From: Meloidogyne chitwoodi
Lineage: Eukaryota > Nematoda > Chromadorea > Rhabditida > Meloidogynidae
Direction: 5' to 3'
Length of the DNA: 64,000 nt
Assembly (NCBI GenBank): GCA_015183035.1
Contig: JACZZP010000017.1
Coordinates: 372,001-436,000 of the forward strand
Position 1 is the stretch's first letter. Every line of letters begins with the position of its first letter. This document shows, in pieces, positions 61,601-64,000 of the stretch. The notes below the pieces were generated by a model. That model did no database searches. It saw nothing but the letters and a program-made list of their open reading frames with translations, and was not told the origin of the DNA. The position numbers and the translations under genes are program-made.

Positions 61601-63076
61601 GTAACCTTTTTACCTCAAAACCTCTTAATTTTCTATTATTTTTTAATTTCTTACTTCAATAATATTTTCTTCATTTGGTTCAACATGTTGTTGATGTGTA
61701 TATTCTAATTGAATATTATTTCCACGTAAAATAACATCTGCATCAGCTCCCCCAAATGTTGATATTCCACTTGATGTACTTGTAAAACGAAAAGTATAAC
61801 GAAATTTTCCTCCATATGAAGTAACTTTGTCTCCTAGAAACTTTTGTGGAAGAGACCAATAAAGTTGTGTGCCTGTTGGAATATCGGTAAAATCATCAAA
61901 TTGAATTGCACCATCCGTTATCTGAAAATTTTTCAATTTTTAAATCAGAATAAAAATCAGAATTCTGAAAGGGAATAAATTTGATCAGAAATTCTAATCT
62001 GAAACAGAATTTCTGATAAATTCTGGTCATAAACAGAATTTTAAAAATCAGAATAAAATCGGAATTCTGACATTAATTATTTATCACAAAATCAGAAATT
62101 CTGGTCGAAACAAAAATTCTGATTTTTAAAAAATTCCAAAAATCAGAATAAATTTTTCAGAAATTCTGATTCATAAATATTAATCAAAAAAATCAGAATA
62201 ACAACCATAAATATCAGAATTTCTGAAATATAAATTCTGAAAATTAACCTGTGCCTGATTTGTTGATTTATAAGGACTTCGTTGATCAGAACTAACAGCT
62301 TCCAATTTATCTGTATCACCCCTAGAATAATCCAATTCTACACGTGAACGACGCCAATGACTACTTTCACAAACTGCTGTTACCCCAGAACACCAACAAC
62401 GAAGACAACCTGTTGGATGGTCTTTTGCTATATTATAAGATTCTGGGGCACATCTGTCACATGTTGATCCTTTAAATAATAATTTTATTTTTTATTTAAC
62501 TTTTTTAATTGAAAATTCTGATTTTTTAAACATTTTCTGATTTTAATTCTGATTTTTTAAAACTTTTTCTGAATTTAATTTTGATTTTTTAAAAATAATT
62601 CTGATTTTTTAAAACTTTTTCTGAATTTAATTCTGATTTTTTAAAACATTTTCTGAATTTAATTCTGATTTTTTAAAACATTTTCTGAATTTAATTCTGA
62701 TTTTTTAAAACTTTTTCTGAATTTAATTCTGATTTTTTAAAACATTTTCTGAATTTAATTCTGATTTTTTTTAAATAATTCTGAATTTAATTCTGATTTA
62801 TTACCAATAACATTTTGTTTGCATTGACATCTACCATCCCATTGTGGTTGTGTACTAAGTGCCCCAACAGAAGAGCATACAGGTTGTGATGGTTGTTGTC
62901 TTTTTGGAACACAATTTCCAAGGTAAAGACCACCAGGAATTCTTTCATAACCTTCAGCACAATCTTCACAAGAAGTCCCAGTATATCCTGGTGGACATTC
63001 ACACTGTTCTACTTCTAAGGCACGTTTATCTTGAGTATCCCTTGCTACTGCTATTTCTATACTTGTATCTCCAATA
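40622..63076 (-). CDS. unc-52: Perlecan (UNC-52), basement-membrane proteoglycan, 5' end outside window
   Basis: The readable exons run from 63076-62805 down to 40963-40622 and follow the perlecan order: laminin IV and laminin-EGF modules, thirteen Ig domains, then laminin G and EGF modules. Nearly all junctions are GT..AG and in phase from 63076 to 48831. UNC-52/perlecan is secreted into the basement membrane under body-wall muscle and anchors the myofilament lattice; the C. elegans gene is known to make short, medium and long isoforms. N-terminal LDL-receptor and first Ig modules must lie beyond 63076 and outside the window. Two odd points are recorded separately: alternative Arg-rich termini at 57937 and 46891, and an irregular junction at 45406. 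Whether the laminin-G part joins through the exon ending near 46911 is inference from phase. Confidence 0.9.
41155..41282. repeat. Hairpin with CATTTCGTC / AATTGCACGAC arms
   Basis: AATTGCACGACATTTCG and ACGGCAAAAAAC are mirrored by GTTTTTTGCCGT and CGAAATGTCGTGCAATT, with the loop near 41215. It lies in the perlecan intron between exons 41784-41518 and 40963-40622. MITE-like, no ORF. Confidence 0.8.
41346..41445. mobile_element. Hairpin MITE, GTACACACCCC family
   Basis: GGTACACACCCCATTTATTC at 41350 and a reduced opposite arm (GGGTGTGTACC) near 41424-41434 sit in the last perlecan intron, next to the 41155-41282 hairpin. Confidence 0.65.
41912..42027. mobile_element. 116-bp MITE with TACCGTATTT termini
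   Basis: TACCGTATTTTCAAAATAAA at the left is inverted as TTGGAAATACGGTA at the right, and GCCCTTAAATTAAAGCC / GGGGGCTCTATTATT continue the pairing. The TA at the ends fits Tc1/mariner-type target choice. It lies in the perlecan intron between exons 42716-42161 and 41881-41835. The TACCGTATTT terminus is shared with the element at 47629-48682. Confidence 0.8.
42371..42500 (-). repeat. unc-52: Coding 15-bp repeat encoding STDKM/SNxET pentapeptides
   Basis: Inside perlecan exon 42716-42161 the minus strand reads successive five-residue units: [40 protein letters not shown]. The DNA core GACAAAATGTC (DKMS) is the same as the intronic minisatellite at 7571-7789. The Ser/Thr/Pro-rich array resembles a mucin-like O-glycosylated linker; that role is inferred. 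Confidence 0.85.
44236..44530. mobile_element. Dispersed MITE-like element in perlecan intron
   Basis: Edges carry GAACGCC and GGCGCTAAC-type sequence. The body contains AACATTATTAGATATCTGAA and CAACATTTATCAGC, diverged from the ACACTATTAGG..CAAAATTTCA core seen at 2340, 25431 and 61525. No ORF. Confidence 0.5.
45461..45556. mobile_element. Hairpin MITE, GTACACACCCC family, copy 1
   Basis: GTTTAGGTACACACCCCATT with TTATTCGCAAGAATTTTACT is mirrored by AATATTTTCTTGCGAATAAA with TGGGGTGTGTACC. A complete, well-preserved copy. Confidence 0.88.
45585..45678. mobile_element. Hairpin MITE, GTACACACCCC family, copy 2
   Basis: A second copy lies about 30 bp from the first. One arm (TTTAGGTACCCACTTATTCG) has lost a few bases; the other, CTTGCGAATAAATGGGGTG with TGTACCTAAAC, is intact. 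Together the two copies fill the interval between perlecan coding blocks ending at 45700 and starting at 45406. Confidence 0.85.
46891..47283 (-). other. unc-52: Perlecan Arg-rich exons, candidate medium-isoform terminus
   Basis: Exon 47283-47102 follows the last Ig exon (ends 48831) in phase and reads [20 protein letters not shown].., with many Arg/Lys. Exon 47029-46891 continues with [20 protein letters not shown] and ends FGSWFWS and TAA at 46891. This would terminate the protein after the Ig region, as the known medium isoform does. For the long isoform an internal donor (TTTG|GTTCTT at 46911/46910) would leave phase 1, exactly what the laminin-G exon at 45938 needs. Confidence 0.65.
47629..48682 (+). 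mobile_element. 1.05-kb TIR transposon remnant (TACCGTATTTACTCTAATAG)
   Basis: Termini TACCGTATTTACTCTAATAG and CTATTAGAGTAAATACGGTA are exact inverted repeats with TA at both ends. Subterminal ATGACACCTC/TGAATGACAC repeats occur at both sides. Inside, from ATG 47837, a short frame [11 protein letters not shown] resumes after the nested insertion as [17 protein letters not shown] and stops at about 48514. The [11 protein letters not shown] end recalls the start of a pogo/CENP-B-type DNA-binding domain, but the rest is deleted. It lies in the intron between perlecan exons 49133-48831 and 47283-47102. Confidence 0.85.
47870..48433. mobile_element. Nested foldback element, 165-bp inverted repeats, 9-bp target duplication
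   Basis: The element begins GGTAAATAACCAGTTGGATC and ends with the reverse complement. The inverted repeats cover about 47870-48035 and 48268-48433 and are nearly identical. It is flanked on both sides by GACGTATTG (47861-47869 and 48434-48442). Long TIRs and a 9-bp duplication fit the Mutator (MULE) superfamily. No transposase is visible. It splits the short frame of the outer element. Another copy starts at 63936. Confidence 0.9.
50068..50380. mobile_element. MITE with AACCTCTATAACTCCT termini
   Basis: ACTAAACTTAAACCTCTATA with ACTCCT at the left is inverted at the right as AGGAGATATAGAGGTTGAAG. The body is AT-rich with no ORF. It sits in the perlecan intron between exons 50737-50528 and 50008-49864. 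Confidence 0.75.
54195..54345. repeat. TGTTCTCTTCACACTACTAA repeats in perlecan intron
   Basis: About six imperfect copies of GTTCTCTTCACACTACTAAG, roughly 24-30 bp apart, lie between Ig exons 54694-54388 and 54092-53845. The unit is related to the TTCCTTCCACACTAC minisatellites at 24051-24500 and 58571-58800. Confidence 0.8.
57937..58161 (-). other. unc-52: Alternative Gly/Arg-rich C-terminal extension of perlecan (short isoform)
   Basis: The laminin-EGF exon 58264-58161 has a GT donor (GAAG|GTCAGAAA) that joins the first Ig exon in phase. If the donor is not used, the same frame stays open to a TGA at 57937 and adds about 75 residues: a Ser run, [20 protein letters not shown], then RRYRIRSRF and [10 protein letters not shown]. 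An open, compositionally distinctive frame continuing past a donor is what an alternative terminal exon would look like. It would give a protein lacking all Ig and laminin-G domains. Confidence 0.6.
58571..58800. repeat. Palindromic TTGTTCCCTCCACACTAC minisatellite
   Basis: About five copies of a unit of about 40-45 bp (TTGTTCCCTCCACACTACNN followed by TAGNGTGGAGGGAACA) lie in the perlecan intron between exons 58986-58862 and 58554-58448. Each unit is self-complementary. Confidence 0.88.
59264..61052. other. Large perlecan intron
   Basis: This 1.8-kb intron is the largest in the visible gene. It holds GACATTTTGTC-type words at 59567-59640 (as CAAAATGTCAAAAAGACAAA) and 60300-60362, and no supported exon. 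Confidence 0.6.
61330..61612. mobile_element. Dispersed element copy in perlecan intron
   Basis: The stretch contains ACACTATTAGGAATATCTAT and CAAAATTTCACAATTAT, closely matching the core at 25431-25460 and 2340-2375. Boundaries are not clear. Confidence 0.5.
62510..62800. repeat. Tandem AATTCTGATTTTTTAAAACA repeat in perlecan intron
   Basis: About eight copies of a unit of about 34 bp (AATTCTGATTTTTTAAAACA plus TTTTCTGAATTT) fill the intron between exons 63076-62805 and 62469-62249. Confidence 0.9.
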
Positions 63077-63935
63077 CTTTAAAAATAAATAATTATTAAT
63101 TTATTTAATTTAATTAGTTTGTCTTATTTTTGTCCTTATTTTTTATTATTTCTGCATCCTTATTTAAATTTTTTTATCTTTTTATTTCAATATTTTATTA
63201 AATTAGGTATTTATTTATTTATTTTTAGTAAATTATTATTTTCCCATTATTTCCATTCTTAAAAAGAAACAATAAATTAATTGTATTTTTACTATTTTTA
63301 AATAATTTCAAAAAGATTTAAAAAAAATAATTATTCTAAAAATAAATTTTCATTTGTTTAGGTAATTAAAAAAAGAATTTTTTTCCTTTTTTGTTAAATC
63401 TTTCTTCATTTTTAGATTTTTTTCAAAAATTTCTAAAGTCATTTTGTATTATTTCCATTGGATTGGAAGGAAAATAAACAATTTAATTTAATTATTTAAA
63501 TCTCTCAGTTATACCATTTCTCTCTTAGTTATCCCAACATTTTCTATTTATCCTCTCTCTTAGATTTTACTATTATATTTAAAGTAGAGCAAAGACTTTA
63601 AATTTATCGAAGAATATAAATTAAATATATTTTACCGTTACAATACATACCTTAAATAAATATATTAGTCACCTTAAAATTAGTAAATAAATTTAAAAAT
63701 TTAAAATTTAATTTTTAATCTTTTTTAAAAAAATTAAAATATAATTATTAGGTAATCTAATATTTAATTATTATTTTAGTCAAAAATTAAATAAAAAATA
63801 AAATTAATTGTTTTTATAAAAATGGCAGTTAGAGTAATTATTTAATTATTTTTTAATAAGAAAAAATTGAATAATTTATTTATTTATTTATTTTCTCTTT
63901 ATTTTAATTAATTAATTTTATTTATTTTTATTTAA
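63077..63935. other. Perlecan upstream intron, no exon seen
   Basis: AT-rich non-coding sequence. The exon at 63076 begins in phase 2 after an AG acceptor, so the preceding exon must lie beyond the window or be too short to recognise here. Confidence 0.5.
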
Positions 63936-64000
63936 GGTAAATAACCAGTTGGATCCCTACCTGTCCGCAAAGAGATTTCGCTCTTTTCTTTCCTTCTCCT
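63936..64000. mobile_element. Foldback element copy, cut by window end
   Basis: Starts GGTAAATAACCAGTTGGATC and is almost identical to the left arm of the element at 47870-48433 up to the window end, with one difference in the GAGATTTCGC segment. Confidence 0.9.

Larger units (their letters stand above)
58161..63076 (-). other. unc-52: Perlecan laminin IV and laminin-EGF region
   Basis: Exons 63076-62805, 62469-62249, 61921-61655, 61298-61053, 59263-59129, 59081-59054 (28 nt), 58986-58862, 58554-58448, 58393-58307, 58264-58161. Laminin-EGF pieces include [99 protein letters not shown] and CPPGYGGRCDECAPGY. Between them is a laminin IV (L4) domain: [44 protein letters not shown] and [14 protein letters not shown]. 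An earlier L4 ends at 63050. This is region III of perlecan. Confidence 0.9.

Overview
This 64 kb window is very AT-rich eukaryotic DNA from a nematode. The evidence is a transthyretin-like (TTR) secreted protein, a serpentine (Srg-type) chemoreceptor, a secreted double ShK-domain protein, and a perlecan gene with the module order of nematode UNC-52. Introns are short (down to 36 nt), with GT donors and T-rich AG acceptors. The base composition and gene set would suit a plant-parasitic tylenchid such as a root-knot nematode (Meloidogyne), but that is inference; no marker sequence was compared. Exon boundaries below were traced by hand from reading frame, splice sites and family resemblance. 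In nearly every gene the exon phases close without error.

Layout, left to right. 1-1438 (-): 3'-truncated TMEM26-like membrane protein. 5153-8856 (-): secreted chitinase-domain (CHID1/SI-CLP-like) protein with a degenerate GH18 motif and large Lys/Glu-rich and Gln/Tyr-rich insertions. 10539-14249 (+): FG-repeat nucleoporin. 15050-16577 (+): Srg-like receptor. 16790-17601 (+): secreted double-ShK protein. 18161-19015 (+): TTR-like protein. 19076-22509 (-): SLC5 sodium/solute symporter. 23722-30200 (-): fibronectin-III receptor tyrosine kinase. 31290-35014 (-): striatin, back to back with 35521-37880 (+): hnRNP K. 38618-40260 (+): PQBP1. 40622-63076 and beyond (-): perlecan/unc-52, whose 5' end lies outside the window.

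Striatin (STRIPAK scaffold), hnRNP K and PQBP1 (RNA binding and splicing) and the nucleoporin are housekeeping genes. The TTR, ShK, CHID1-like, Srg and receptor-kinase genes are secreted or surface proteins. Perlecan is the basement-membrane proteoglycan that anchors muscle. No operon is proven, although the Srg, ShK and TTR genes lie head to tail within about 0.2-0.6 kb of each other.

The most unusual content is in the repeats. The word AATCAGAATT/AATTCTGATT saturates introns and spacers in both orientations. A GACAAAATGTC minisatellite occurs in introns with a 16-bp period and again inside a perlecan coding exon with a 15-bp period, where it encodes a Ser/Thr-rich pentapeptide array. Several hairpin MITE families sit in introns. 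One nested transposon has a 9-bp target duplication. Perlecan appears to have two alternative arginine-rich C-terminal ends in addition to the full-length laminin-G end.
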